Shown: one piece after another, positions 57,001-61,914 of the stretch | Position numbering within the stretch: position 1 is the stretch's first letter | Layout: every line of letters starts with the position of its first letter | From: Nilaparvata lugens | Lineage: Eukaryota > Arthropoda > Insecta > Hemiptera > Delphacidae | Direction of reading: 5' to 3' | Length of the DNA: 64,000 nt | Assembly: GCF_014356525.2 (NCBI RefSeq) | Contig: NC_052511.1 | Span: forward strand, 50,028,167 to 50,092,166 | The notes under the pieces: generated by a model | Told to the model about the DNA's origin: nothing | What the model saw: the letters and a program-made list of their open reading frames with translations, nothing else | The model's database searches: none | Made by a program: the position numbers and the translations under genes

Positions 57001-57112
57001 TTGTCTCATTGTTTCCGTTCTCACTCTGCTTGCCGTCGAAGGCGGTGTTTGTGTAACTGGTCTGCATGTTGTCTCTCAGGTTCAGATCGCTCTTGAGAAG
57101 ATCTTGCTTCAT
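22111..57112 (-). CDS. SLC26-family anion (sulfate) transporter, twelve coding exons
   Basis: Joining 57112-56944, 43273-43017, 42204-42009, 39712-39492, 38893-38713, 36084-35920, 34635-34474, 29528-29388, 28405-28260, 25735-25571, 23524-23361 and 22162-22111 gives 672 residues with no frame break. SLC26/SulP proteins exchange or carry sulfate, chloride, bicarbonate or other anions across membranes. The N-terminus (1-90) is hydrophilic. AVGDLVAGVTVGLLVIPQSL opens the membrane domain, and PAQYGLYGSF...GSCKDVPMGPTA (about 140-170) matches the sulfate-transporter signature. Further core blocks are VPMGPTAICSLL, GFTSAVALLIISSQVKDILG, LPLIALLENIAICKAF, IAIGLCNIGNSM, SRSAVNNSSGVRTPLGGLYT and FYYIPKAVLAAVIIAAVVFM. 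YLLLTPDRCLIFPSVDYV to FEGVQPKDFVVYY (about 552-640) is a STAS domain. Closest by eye to insect SLC26A11-like sulfate transporters. The short last exon is the least certain part. Confidence 0.93.
22365..23035 (+). pseudogene. Non-LTR retrotransposon fragment in the last transporter intron
   Basis: Reads TRFLGVELQDDLKWGDQV and HRISAILFSLRCVRV, then, after a break, HLGVIFRRQKRALRITFNLS, LTLLEKGPNYCAIKIINRLP and LLKRAPYTVDECVDAL (22551-23006). This is the C-terminal part of a Jockey/I-like ORF2. It is 5'-truncated and broken. Confidence 0.8.
23361..23524 (-). CDS. SLC26 transporter exon 11 (STAS domain, second part)
   Basis: Acceptor GTTTTGCAG, donor GTGAGT. Encodes VIEILTQDFSKRKQPLFFYN, LKPSVVAVFEGVQPKDFVVY and NDHQLDHLLLTHT, ending with a split valine codon. 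Confidence 0.94.
23915..24487 (-). mobile_element. Internally deleted mariner-like transposon
   Basis: CAGGGTAATTCAAAAAGAAT at 23915 is mirrored by ATTCTTTTTGAATCACGGTG ending at 24487, with TA on both sides. The minus frame at 24331-24086 reads MNENYPRQWIGRQA, CPELTPFFLWGYVKDKVYRP and LPANIEELKQEITTAIQTVT, the C-terminal third of a transposase. The usual SPDL(T)PLD catalytic motif has decayed to CPELTPF. Non-autonomous. Confidence 0.85.
24490..25190. other. Intron sequence, no feature recognised
   Basis: A/T-rich transporter intron. A short GATA-type run (ATAGATAGATAGAGATAGAT) lies near 25060. I see no gene. Confidence 0.4.
25195..25350 (-). repeat. LINE 3'-tail fragment
   Basis: Matches 43475-43632 in the opposite orientation (shared TACTTGACATGAGG-type end, CCCAAAACTGTCCCATTTCC). 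The matching + copy ends in (ATAA)n. Confidence 0.6.
25571..25735 (-). CDS. SLC26 transporter exon 10 (STAS domain, first part)
   Basis: Exactly 55 codons, acceptor TTTGTTTTAG, donor GTGAGT. Encodes YLLLTPDRCLIFPSVDYV and PVVIDCSHIYGADFTAAK, the diagnostic core of the STAS domain. Confidence 0.96.
25925..26880 (-). pseudogene. Non-LTR retrotransposon 3' part
   Basis: The minus strand reads LFNEFKVLTVRQLYIKNLII and, after frame breaks, DRMDLNVCRRQFTYLSQRII then NLVPTHIIANTNRSKKLNFE, the end of a Jockey/CR1-like ORF2. The 3' tail is TTTGAATTTGAATTTGAA at 25925-25955. Confidence 0.75.
26923..27982 (+). mobile_element. Non-autonomous Helitron-like element, 1060 bp
   Basis: Starts TCTATTTAAATGAAAATCGA after A and ends GCCGGGCCAGCTAG before T. 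It shares both ends and the ATGCCGCATCGCGCCTCC module with 18247-18853. An internal minisatellite at 27434-27720 explains the greater length. Confidence 0.8.
27434..27720. repeat. Minisatellite, about 70-77 bp by 4 units
   Basis: GAAGTCCATATT...GATATAAATGTAAATACTGA recurs at about 27439, 27515, 27595 and 27661 inside the Helitron. Confidence 0.9.
28131..28213. mobile_element. M1 MITE, deletion copy of about 85 bp
   Basis: ATGAGGTACACGTTATTATG and AACATGGACCTCACTATAG are brought close together. Only the termini and a little internal sequence remain, next to transporter exon 9. Confidence 0.65.
28260..28405 (-). CDS. SLC26 transporter exon 9
   Basis: Acceptor CAATTTCAG, donor GTGAGA. Encodes SDLIPGVATFIACLLLHLEI, GILIGIGLNLISILYHAARP and KISIDIHK, the last membrane segments and the linker to STAS. 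Confidence 0.96.
29388..29528 (-). CDS. SLC26 transporter exon 8
   Basis: Acceptor GTTGTTTCAG, donor GTAAGT. Encodes ALVIIALLFFTPCFYYIPKA and VLAAVIIAAVVFMVEVRVVK, two membrane segments ending PIWRSK. Confidence 0.96.
29600..29830 (-). repeat. LINE/SINE 3'-tail fragment
   Basis: TTTATTCAAATTCTTTATTC followed by an A/T tract and ATACAATATTGTTTCC resembles the reverse complement of other LINE tails in the window. Confidence 0.4.
29854..30033. repeat. (CA)n microsatellite, about 180 bp
   Basis: An interrupted then pure CA tract. The reading frames across it are compositional only. Confidence 0.97.
30302..31715 (-). pseudogene. Non-LTR retrotransposon with reverse transcriptase domain, 5'-truncated and frameshifted
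   Basis: The minus frame 31695-30811 encodes a reverse transcriptase: IPIPKKPNCINIDQFRPISL, NQYGFREGRSTEAAI, LFLDISKAYDAID, GIPQGSVLSSTLFLVFINDL and the catalytic SFADDTVIFY, then VKYLGLILDSRLTWSDHVQ. The C-terminal part continues in another frame at 30859-30302 (YGIICYGSAYNVHIKPVITG). The overlap marks a single indel near 30811-30859. No endonuclease domain is present. Jockey/CR1-like by motif order. Confidence 0.88.
31764..31962. mobile_element. Foldback MITE (GGTAGGCGCACACAG termini)
   Basis: TTAAGGTAGGCGCACACAGA is mirrored by TCTGTGTGCGCCTACCTTAA. Near-perfect arms surround a central TACCTAT...ATAGGTA. TTA/TAA borders fit a 3-bp TWA target. Confidence 0.85.
31929..32230 (+). repeat. 151-bp tandem duplication (2 copies)
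   Basis: 31929-32079 and 32080-32230 are identical by eye apart from one T/C difference in GCGCC(T/C)ACC. Each copy carries the right terminus of the foldback MITE plus its flank. Confidence 0.95.
32431..32833. mobile_element. Inverted-repeat element (TTGAGGCCATTTCCGG termini)
   Basis: TTGAGGCCATTTCCGGAAAA at 32431 is mirrored by TTTTCCGGAAATGGCCTCAA ending at 32833. About 400 bp with no reading frame. Confidence 0.8.
32954..34278. mobile_element. Composite element bounded by 45-bp inverted repeats
   Basis: CTTTTCTGTATAGGGCTACT near 32955 is mirrored by AGTAGCCCTATACAGAAAAG near 34278. Internal palindromes with TACCCTTTTTGAA lie at 32995-33075 and 34095-34225. A family B repeat (33070-33938) occupies the middle. 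Confidence 0.6.
33070..33938 (+). repeat. Dispersed family B copy with (GT)n
   Basis: Same sequence as 3041-4136 in the opposite orientation, including AACAATTTCGATCAAATGCA and ACGGCAAGGAAAGTTGTGTG. It carries an interrupted GT tract at about 33207-33285 and lacks the SINE. Confidence 0.7.
34474..34635 (-). CDS. SLC26 transporter exon 7
   Basis: Acceptor TTTGCAACAG, donor GTGAGT. Encodes NGKTVDATQELIAIGLCNIG and SRSAVNNSSGVRTPLGGLYT. Confidence 0.96.
34728..34925. mobile_element. Foldback MITE, first of a tandem pair
   Basis: GGCTAGGTGCACACCAG is mirrored by CTGGTGTGCGCCTAGCC. The arms contain CAAGACAAGACATGATCAGA. It abuts the next copy across a single TTA. Confidence 0.88.
34929..35131. 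mobile_element. Foldback MITE, second of a tandem pair
   Basis: GGCTGGGCACACACCAG is mirrored by CTGGTGTGCGCCTAGCC and flanked by TTA on both sides (34926-34928, 35132-35134). Its arms are diverged from the first copy. Confidence 0.9.
35415..35484. repeat. (TA)n microsatellite
   Basis: Interrupted TA dinucleotide tract in the transporter intron. Confidence 0.95.
35920..36084 (-). CDS. SLC26 transporter exon 6
   Basis: Acceptor ATATGTTTCAG, donor GTAAGT. Encodes GYIPPGLPEFKLPPF and FVLPLIALLENIAICKAF, strongly conserved in SLC26 proteins. Confidence 0.95.
36500..36725 (+). mobile_element. Probable tRNA-related SINE
   Basis: A B-box-like GGGTTCGATTCCCGG at about 36664 lies downstream of GC-richer sequence (GGCCTAACCTAACGGCC). 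GCGCT-containing inverted ends (AAAAATGAGCGCTGC, AGTAGCGCTCAT) bound it. There is no complete tRNA cloverleaf. Confidence 0.5.
37000..38157 (+). pseudogene. Non-LTR retrotransposon, C-terminal ORF2 and 3' UTR
   Basis: The frame 37023-37424 reads VDHFRDLGVIFDPELNFNNH, RRTCSQFDNHNILILLYKTL and LLNYCSEVWHPYLTSHKLEL, a reverse transcriptase C-terminus. It continues in broken frames to about 37710. The 3' UTR has a T run (38071-38093) and ends in (AAAT)n at 38143-38157. Confidence 0.82.
38450..38640. repeat. Foldback palindrome
   Basis: ATTGTCAGTTCCACATAATT near 38470 is mirrored near 38595-38615, and TTGAAACTTA...AAGTTTCAA pairs nearer the centre. No reading frame. Confidence 0.8.
38713..38893 (-). 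CDS. SLC26 transporter exon 5
   Basis: Acceptor TTTTTCTCAG, donor GTGGGT. Encodes a loop with KIGPEEEVLCTPTQK followed by NSIIVIISGIYAYYVQV, a membrane segment. Confidence 0.9.
38941..39130 (+). pseudogene. RTE-like ORF2 tail, tandemly duplicated
   Basis: An 82-83-bp unit (GGCGGAGGCAAGGGATCGAG...) occurs twice. The second reads AEARDRDGWRGRIEEARARF and then a Lys run from (GAA)n, the usual last residues of RTE-type retrotransposons. Confidence 0.7.
39492..39712 (-). CDS. SLC26 transporter exon 4
   Basis: Acceptor CTTTTTCAG (39713 upward), donor GTGAGC. Encodes VSGPVSSGFTSAVALLIISS, QVKDILGINGGG and LTLGVTCIVILLSMR. Its 3' splice site is the first unit of a minisatellite (39704-40050). Confidence 0.95.
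39704..40110 (-). repeat. 55-bp minisatellite containing copies of the exon 4 splice acceptor
   Basis: On the minus strand each unit has CTCTTTTTCAG followed by GAATAATGAT and then CCAAAATATTCAAATTT. Acceptor-like AGs read from + positions 39715 (the real one), 39768, 39824, 39878, 39934 and 39990, spaced 54-56 bp. Further degenerate units follow at 40045 and, beyond an insertion, at 41055-41165. Confidence 0.92.
40121..40501. mobile_element. Foldback MITE (GGACCGGTTTCCGAG termini)
   Basis: ACCGGTTTCCGAGCTCGGGA is mirrored by TCCCGAGCTCGGAAACCGG. Arms of about 95 bp include AGTCCTAGACTTTAAACAGC. It interrupts the splice-site minisatellite. Confidence 0.9.
40510..41042 (+). repeat. Probable LINE tail ending in (TTGAA)n
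   Basis: A/T-rich sequence ending AATAAATTGAATTGAATTGA at about 41008-41036, like a retrotransposon 3' end. It separates the two parts of the minisatellite. Confidence 0.4.
41363..41595. repeat. Tandem duplication of about 115-120 bp
   Basis: GAGAAAGACGGAT(C/T)AGTT and GTGAAAATGCTGT recur, with CCTTTAGAAAATTCCAATT ending each unit. Confidence 0.88.
42009..42204 (-). CDS. SLC26 transporter exon 3
   Basis: Acceptor TTTTTGCAG, donor GTGAGT. Encodes YGLYGSFVGCLMYIFLGSCK, DVPMGPTAICSLL and IQLIMGIVGLG. This is the signature region; cysteine replaces serine in the usual GTS(K/R) motif. Confidence 0.96.
42325..42445. repeat. Palindrome of the TACCCTTTTTGAA group
   Basis: AAAGTACCCTTTTTGAAATA, then CTCACAACATATAGCCGAAACATGTTGTGAG-type arms. 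Related to 32995-33075, 34095-34225 and 47925-48055. Confidence 0.55.
43017..43273 (-). CDS. SLC26 transporter exon 2
   Basis: Acceptor TTTTTCCAG, donor GTAATG. Encodes RLPILQWLPKYSTDDAVGDL followed by the first membrane segment VAGVTVGLLVIPQSLAYS and NIADLPAQ. It joins exon 1 in phase. Confidence 0.95.
43475..43632 (+). repeat. LINE 3' tail with (ATAA)n
   Basis: AGTGACATAACCAACATTTT, GGACAGTTTTGGGC and ATAAATAAATAAATAAAA. Inverted match at 25195-25350. Confidence 0.6.
44289..44600. mobile_element. M1 MITE, left part only
   Basis: TATAGTGAGGTCTACGTTAT at 44288, then GTTGCTATCC and CATTCGACAAAGCAGATAG. It lacks the right terminus. Confidence 0.65.
44778..45000 (-). repeat. LINE 3'-tail fragment
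   Basis: AAATTTATTTATTTATTCGA followed by ATTACAACAGTGCGATAG, read as a minus-strand retrotransposon tail. Confidence 0.45.
45000..46205. other. Intron sequence, no feature recognised
   Basis: A/T-rich part of the 13.7-kb transporter intron 1. No gene or clear repeat is seen. Confidence 0.4.
46211..46388. mobile_element. Foldback MITE (GGCTAGCTACACAC termini)
   Basis: TTAGGCTAGCTACACACACA is mirrored, with divergence, by TTTGTATACAGGGCTTTA. ATCGAT...TTGTTCGTACG pairs with CGTACGAAC. Confidence 0.7.
46477..46927 (-). mobile_element. Short interspersed element, TCCTATTATA type
   Basis: The minus strand runs from TCCTATTATATTAAGCGAGC to GCGGTGCCCCGATATTA, about 450 bp. Internal ATCTCGAAAACGG and GCACTAGGTCTCATCC are shared with 57468-59025. 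It lacks a clear pol III promoter; Helitron-like by its ends, class uncertain. Confidence 0.6.
47040..47215 (-). repeat. Family T tail fragment
   Basis: Shares AATGATAGGGAGAG and CTTGTGCTATTCCTCTCTCA with 7195-7330 and 13610-13755. Confidence 0.6.
47387..47792 (+). mobile_element. Family A copy, full length
   Basis: TTGACCGAGCGAAGTGAGGT to CAGAACAACTAG, followed by T. Best + strand reference for the family. The CTAG|T end suggests a non-autonomous Helitron. Confidence 0.7.
47910..48060. repeat. Palindrome of the TACCCTTTTT group
   Basis: AAAATAACATCATAGTAACT is mirrored by AGTACTATGATGTTATTTT. Confidence 0.65.
48455..48560 (+). repeat. LINE/SINE tail with (AATA)n
   Basis: ATAGCACAAGGACTATC followed by TTGCATTGTAAATAAATAAA. 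Opposite orientation to family T. Confidence 0.5.
48560..49650. other. Intron sequence, no feature recognised
   Basis: A/T-rich. Short palindromes only (for example TTAATTGATCGGCCAGGTAATCAATTA near 48650). No gene. Confidence 0.4.
49655..49826. mobile_element. Foldback MITE (GACTCAACTCACAC termini) with TAA target
   Basis: GACTCAACTCACACTTACGC is mirrored by GCGTAAGTGTGAGTTGAGCC, with TAA on both sides. Arms include CTCGACCTGAGTCGCG-type sequence. Confidence 0.88.
49830..51460. other. Intron sequence, no feature recognised
   Basis: Transporter intron 1. GC content rises slightly near 50880-51130, with no exon or promoter I can defend. Confidence 0.4.
51477..52443. mobile_element. M1 MITE copy interrupted by another insertion
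   Basis: GAGGTCCACGTTATAATGGC at the left and CATTATAACGTGGACCTTAC at the right. The middle (about 51550-52195) is unlike M1 and has GTGCGAA/TTCGCAC and TTTCCGGC/GCCGGAAA inverted motifs, so it is a second element. Confidence 0.7.
52450..53560. other. Intron sequence, no feature recognised
   Basis: A/T-rich. The 65-codon frame at 53362 has no recognisable family. No gene is claimed. Confidence 0.4.
53640..53960. repeat. Purine-rich (GAA)n / (GAT)n tract
   Basis: Strand-asymmetric AG-rich sequence with GAAGAAGAA runs and a (GAT)n run at about 53719-53745. Confidence 0.8.
54217..54774. mobile_element. Large palindrome made of two transposase C-terminal ends
   Basis: Arms of about 270 bp mirror each other around 54495. 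Outer ends ACAGAGTGTTTCA and TGAAACATTCTGT look like mariner-type termini. One frame on each strand reads TMDNVMKRLQECLRRKGTHL then QDVIF, the typical transposase C-terminus, in opposite directions. Confidence 0.88.
54925..55310 (-). repeat. LINE 3'-tail fragment, A/G-rich on +
   Basis: TACTTTATTTATGTAGATTACAATA-type start read from the minus strand as a retrotransposon tail. The purine-rich remainder (55130-55260) gives only low-complexity frames. Confidence 0.45.
55790..55880 (+). promoter_or_regulatory. CCAAT plus GC-box-like cluster
   Basis: CCAATGAGAG at about 55793, GGGCGTGGT at about 55811 and GATTGG near 55850, in an otherwise A/T-rich region. A similar pair lies at 63637-63660. No transcript can be assigned. 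Confidence 0.25.
55973..56215 (+). mobile_element. tRNA-derived SINE
   Basis: GGAGTGATCCGTGGTCTAGT (A box) and CGGGTTCAAACTC (B box), followed by a body related to the 3612-3860 SINE (ATCACTCCCGTGTT, GTCGGACCCGGCTG). The 3' end lies near 56215. Not a functional tRNA. Confidence 0.75.
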
Positions 57113-57155
57113 TTCCTCACTATTTCATTGGATAAAGTTTACGTTGTTATCATAT
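56944..57155 (-). CDS. SLC26 transporter exon 1 of the coding region, with 5' UTR
   Basis: The acceptor TTTTTTCCAG lies just above 57155, so at least one noncoding exon exists further upstream. ATG at 57112-57110 begins MKQDLLKSDLNLRDN. The donor GTGAGT follows 56944. Short upstream ATGs (ATGATAACAACGTAA, ATGAAATAG) lie in the leader. The encoded 56 residues are hydrophilic and cytosolic in the family topology. Confidence 0.8.
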
Positions 57156-57189
57156 CTGGAAAAAATAGAGAAAACTCTGTTTAGAAATG

Positions 57190-57376
57190 AAAAGGATAGT
57201 GAATTTTGTTTTGTATTGTGAATGATGCCCACATGATCGTTTTGCTTGTTCGTGGGTAATGGAGAGTGTGTTGATGAATTTATGAGATGATCAAACGTCC
57301 ATGCCATCAGCGGGATTCGAACCCACGTACCAGGCGGTGCTAGCAGACCGAAGTTTGTCACCCTCCTTACCGCTAG
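57190..57376 (-). mobile_element. tRNA-derived SINE
   Basis: The minus strand begins TCTAGCGGTAAGGAGGGTGA and has GGGTTCGAATCCC 40-50 nt in, then a non-tRNA body to about 57190. It lies just upstream of the transporter's first coding exon. Confidence 0.65.
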
Positions 57377-57467
57377 ACTTTATTTCAACAAACTTGTGCA
57401 TGGAGTCTACATAGAAATTTGATGTGTCACTTTCAAAAATCAATTAGGCCTGCATGGAACTTTTGTA

Positions 57468-58165
57468 TCCTATTATATCAAGCGAGCAATTTCTGTATAT
57501 CTGTTTATGTTTTTAATATCGGGGACCGAGCTTCGCTCTGGAGTACAAAAGCATAAACCATTTATTACTAAAGAAGAAATTATAATAACATTCATACAGA
57601 AATGTACTATCTAATCACAGTAAATTGAGATTAATTCCCAGAGGAAAGCAAAAATTTCCCTCACAAAGGCCCAGTTGCACAAAATCCGGTTAAATTTTAA
57701 TTCTGATTAACTTCACGTGAACCAAATCAGAGAAGACCATTTCAAAAAGATGGATCTACTGGAATTAATCAGGATTGGAAATAACCCGGCTTTCTTCCAA
57801 CCAGCACCAAGTACCTGATTAAATGATTACAAAAGTTCAACAGCTGAGTCATAATTTTGACATAGTCCCACACTCATGAACTCGCTCACTCACTTCCATC
57901 ACCAACAGACGACGAAATAATCATCATCAGCTGTTTTTCCAAGGATGAATAATAATTATCCTTTTAATGTCCTTCAGCGAGTTTTTCCAGGGATGAGACC
58001 TAGTGCAATCGAATCTTCATATCATAAACCTACTATGTTCTGAATTTCGTGAGAATCGTTAGAGCCGTTTTCGAGATCCGGTGAAATACAAACATATAAA
58101 CATCTAAACATCTGCACATCTAAACATATAAGCAGAAGTTGCTCGTTTAATAGTATAGGATATCT
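57468..58165. mobile_element. Short interspersed elements of the TCCTATTATA type, inverted pair
   Basis: TCCTATTATATCAAGCGAGC at 57468 (+) and, on minus, TCCTATACTATTAAACGAGC from 58161. ATATCGGGGACCGAGC at 57519 is the other end. A diverged CCGGTTAAATTTTAAT MITE (57668-57805) is inserted between. Confidence 0.5.
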
Positions 58166-58167
58166 GG

Positions 58168-59025
58168 TTATCTGGTTATTTATGTTCAACGGATCTCGAA
58201 AACGGCTCTAACGATTTTCACGAAATTTGGAACATAGTAGGTTTATGATATAAAAATTCGATTGCACTAGGTCTCATCCCTGGGAAAACTTGCTGAAGGA
58301 CATGAAAAGGATAACAATTATTCATCCTTGGAAAAACAGATGATAATTTCGTCGTCTGTCGAAACAGAAGATGAGTGTGTGGAGAGAAACAGATTCATTT
58401 CCAGCTGTGTAATTAATCAGCGAGAAATATTATCTAGCTAGACAATTTAATCGACTTAATGAAAATAATTTGATTTGTTGACATTACATGATAATCCTTC
58501 TAAACTAGAGTATATCATAATTTTCAAAGTTTATCATTATTTGACAATTTTAAGTGATTAGTGAGTGTTATTTTGTTATTAATTTTGGTTTGTAAATAAT
58601 CTAAATTAGAACTTTTTTTTCAAATGTTTGAACTAAAAATTGGACCTGAATTCAAGTGTAAGGAACATAACCTACTTTCTGGACTATTTATTGTGTATAA
58701 ATCGAAATTCGGAGAAGAAACAGTTTTGGGCTGTGTCTGTTAAGCTGGGTTTACACCAAACTTATTAACAAAATGTTAATAACTTACTCCTTATAGATTC
58801 TATTAGATTGTACGGAACTTGACGAACACATATGTTCGTCATATGTATCATAAGCTATGTTCAATCTAATAGAATCTATAAGGATTAAGTTATCAACATT
58901 TTGTTAATAACTTTGGTGTAAACCCAGCTTTAGTCCTTCCCCAATCATTTTAAAGAATTGTGTTCGGTTTATCAATAGTCAATAAATAAATTAATAACGA
59001 ACGAAGCTCGGTGCTCCGATATTAA
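58168..59025 (+). mobile_element. TCCTATTATA-type element or LINE tail split by a foldback
   Basis: GATCTCGAAAACGGCTCTAA, then GCACTAGGTCTCATCCC, ending GAAGCTCGGTGCTCCGATAT near 59025. A LINE-like tail (CAATAAATAAATTAATAACG) overlaps the end. Confidence 0.45.
58744..58929. mobile_element. Foldback MITE with TTA target duplication
   Basis: AGCTGGGTTTACACCAAACT is mirrored by AGTTATTAACAAA-type arms ending GGTGTAAACCCAGCT, flanked by TTA on both sides. It splits a LINE-like tail (CTGTGTCTGT / AGTCCTTCCCC). Confidence 0.9.
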
Positions 59026-59485
59026 ATTGTGATAGAACAAATTGTTATTGGTAATCAACATCAAAAACAAACTCATAAACAAAGACCTACTAGAAAAATC
59101 ATCATTCCATCACTCATGAAACTTAACACAACCACTGATACAGAATACAAACTATCAAACACAAAATTGAAGGCTATTTCTATATGAGATAAGTCATACA
59201 GGAAACACAACGCAACTTGCCATAAATTGGTTTCTTATATTATCAACATTTATTTTTCCACTGCCAATTAAATTCAATACAATTTCAACGTACTACCGAT
59301 TTCATTTATGTGAATCTCTGTGAACTTGAACCGTATCCATCTCTTGTCAAATTCTAAAAAGTGTACTAAAGAGAGGGGATGGTTTCAAAATTATGTGATA
59401 AATTGAAAAAACTTCAATAACTAGGCAGCCATCCTATTCTATTGTCTAATATTTATGAATTATTCATTATCATAAAGATTGAATG

Positions 59486-59648
59486 AAAAAGACTAAGAAA
59501 TTGTCAAAAAACCACTGATTTATTGATAATTAGAAAGACCGGATAAGTTTATCAGAGATTGACAATGGTGTAATAACCGAAACCGGTCTTTCTAATTATC
59601 AATAAATCAGTGGTTTTTTGACAATTTCTTAGTCTTTTTCATTCAATA
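59486..59648. repeat. Foldback palindrome (about 65-bp arms)
   Basis: GAATGAAAAAGACTAAGAAA is mirrored by TTTCTTAGTCTTTTTCATTC. Arms include CACTGATTTATTGATAATTA; the loop is about 45 bp. Confidence 0.92.
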
Positions 59649-60009
59649 TGAATAATTACCACAATATCAACTTCTCAACTACACAAAAAGATTATCATAA
59701 AGTTTGAAGTTATTGAAACAGGGGGCGAATAATTCATCTCTCATCATGGATGATACTGAGCCCTCAAATTAACGAAAACTTATTAATTCTTTTGGAAAAA
59801 CTATTGAACTTTGGGTCTTACCAAGGGAGTTTGTTTCGTTGTTCGATCATCCCATCTCATCACTTGAAATTTTATGTAGTTTATAACATGAAAATTCACT
59901 AAAATCACTTGTTAAAATAATAATGTAATTACTGAAATAGGCTGGAGATGCATTGTCTCCATTGCCAGTGTATTAAAGACATTCACTCAGTATCCACATT
60001 CTGATCTGG

Positions 60010-60553
60010 TATCAGTATCGGTTAAAAACCGATCTGGCTACGTTTCAGAGCTAGAAAAGAGTAGCATCATCTGCTTTGTCGAATGTAAGACAAGGATAGC
60101 AATACAAATTCTGATCAAACACTGCTATTATAACGTGATCCTCACTATTGGAAGATGATACAAAGATTATGCAAAGATGATACGAAGATCATACAAAGAT
60201 GATACAAGGATGATGGACAAGGATAGCAATACAAATGTTGATCAAATACTGCCATTATAACGTGGACCTCATTCTATAACTAATCTGGATTGTATAGACA
60301 AGGATAGCAATACAAATGCTGATCAAATACTTCCATTATAACGTGGACCTCACTATAGGAAGATGATACAAAGATGTTACGAAGTTGATACAAGGAAGAT
60401 ACAAAGATGATACAAAGTTGATACAAGGATGATACAAAGATGATACGAAGATGATACAAGGATGATACGGAGATGATACAAGGATGATGGACAAGGATAG
60501 CAATACAAAAATGTTGATCAAATGCAGCCATTATAACGTGGACCTCATACTAT
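60010..60553. repeat. Array of M1 right termini interspersed with GATGATACAA repeats
   Basis: GACAAGGATAGCAATACAAA...TATAACGT(G)GA/TCCTCA occurs four times, ending near 60148, 60275, 60357 and 60552. Between them are runs of GATGATACAA/GATGATACGA. No matching left terminus is seen. Confidence 0.88.
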
Positions 60554-61127
60554 AACTAATGTCCTATCAAACTCGCCCATAAATCAGTATTGACATCGAA
60601 AACTCATTCACCAACAGCATTGTACCCGGTTGACATGATCTGTGACGTACACAAACGAGTCTAGCAAATACAATAATTGCATATTCGATCAACAGTTGAC
60701 TGATCGTTGACCAACAGTTAACTGATCATTGATCATGGTCAATTCAGTTCAGGAGTAAATCATTGACCGATATTCACTCCATTCAATCGATTAATGGTCA
60801 ATGTCTCTCATTTATTGAAAGGCTACTTGCTCATCACTTGTTTGAGTTTGATTCAACAAAGAATAAAATTCATCCAAACTGTTAGATCTCTGGTGAAACT
60901 TTAATAAATACAAATTCAAATTCCAATCCGTATTATTTTTAGATAGTATTCTTATAAGTTTGGATGGATATCCTAGTTGTTATTTATAGACACTTCATTT
61001 ATAATACTTGAATTTCAAAATCCAAATTATATATATATAATATTATTTTGACTCTTGATCAATGAAATAGTGTCTTTTGTGGTTCTAGTCTCGATTCCCT
61101 CATGTGCAAATAATTTTTGTAAACTTG

Positions 61128-61908
61128 TAGGTCGTTTTCTCAGCTTTATCGAGAACAAATGAACAGAAAATGTTCAAATTTAGTACAGAAGCTCAGCTAG
61201 GGTGTAATAATGTTGTATTAGAAGGAATTTGCAATAACGTCAAAGATACGCCCAAAATTAGCGTTTTTTCAGCGGTTTTTTTGCTTTTTCTCTGCTTTAT
61301 CGAGAACAAATGAACAGAAATTGTTAAAATTTAGTACATAAGCTAAGCTAGGGTGTAATAATGTTGTATTAGAAGGAATTTGCAATAACGTCAAAGATAC
61401 GCCCATAATTAGCGTTTTTCCAGAGTTTTTTTTTTGCTTTTTCTCAGATTTATCGAGAACAAATGAACAGAAATAGTTCAAATTTACTACAGAAGCTCAG
61501 CTGGGCTGTAATAATGTTGTGTTAGAAGGAATTTGGAATAACGCCAAAGATACACCAAAAATTAGCGTTTTTTTTTTTTTAGTTTTCTCAGTTATTTCAT
61601 CAAGTAATAGACAGAAAATTTTCAAATTTGGCACAGAGGTTTAGCTAGGGTCTAAAAATTTTGAGATGAGGTGACTTTAATATTTCTTCAAAGATACGCC
61701 CAAAATCAGCGTTTGTCCAACGTTTTTCCCAGCTTTCCTGCGTTTTCTCAGTACTTTGACTTTCTGATGGAATGAAGCTTGCTCAAATGAAAAATGCAGG
61801 CGAGCGAAGCGAGCCCGATAATCTCATTTTCGGACGATCCAGTCGGAGGTCCAGGGGGCGGATCCCTGGCTAGACGGATATCGCGAGCAAATCGAGCCTG
61901 TCGGCTAG
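61128..61908 (+). mobile_element. Helitron-like element, 3' part with tandem repeats
   Basis: Shares the ACGATCCAGTCGGAGG region with 9196-9901 and ends GCCTGTCGGCTAG before T. Four 150-bp-class units with TCGAGAACAAATGAACAG and GATACGCCC lie at about 61130-61740. The 5' terminus is not clear. Confidence 0.7.
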
Positions 61909-61914
61909 TACTAT

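Noticed and set aside
60280..60531. Frames with repeated SSLYQLCIIFV-type units
   Set aside because: They translate the GATGATACAA tandem repeats between M1 termini.
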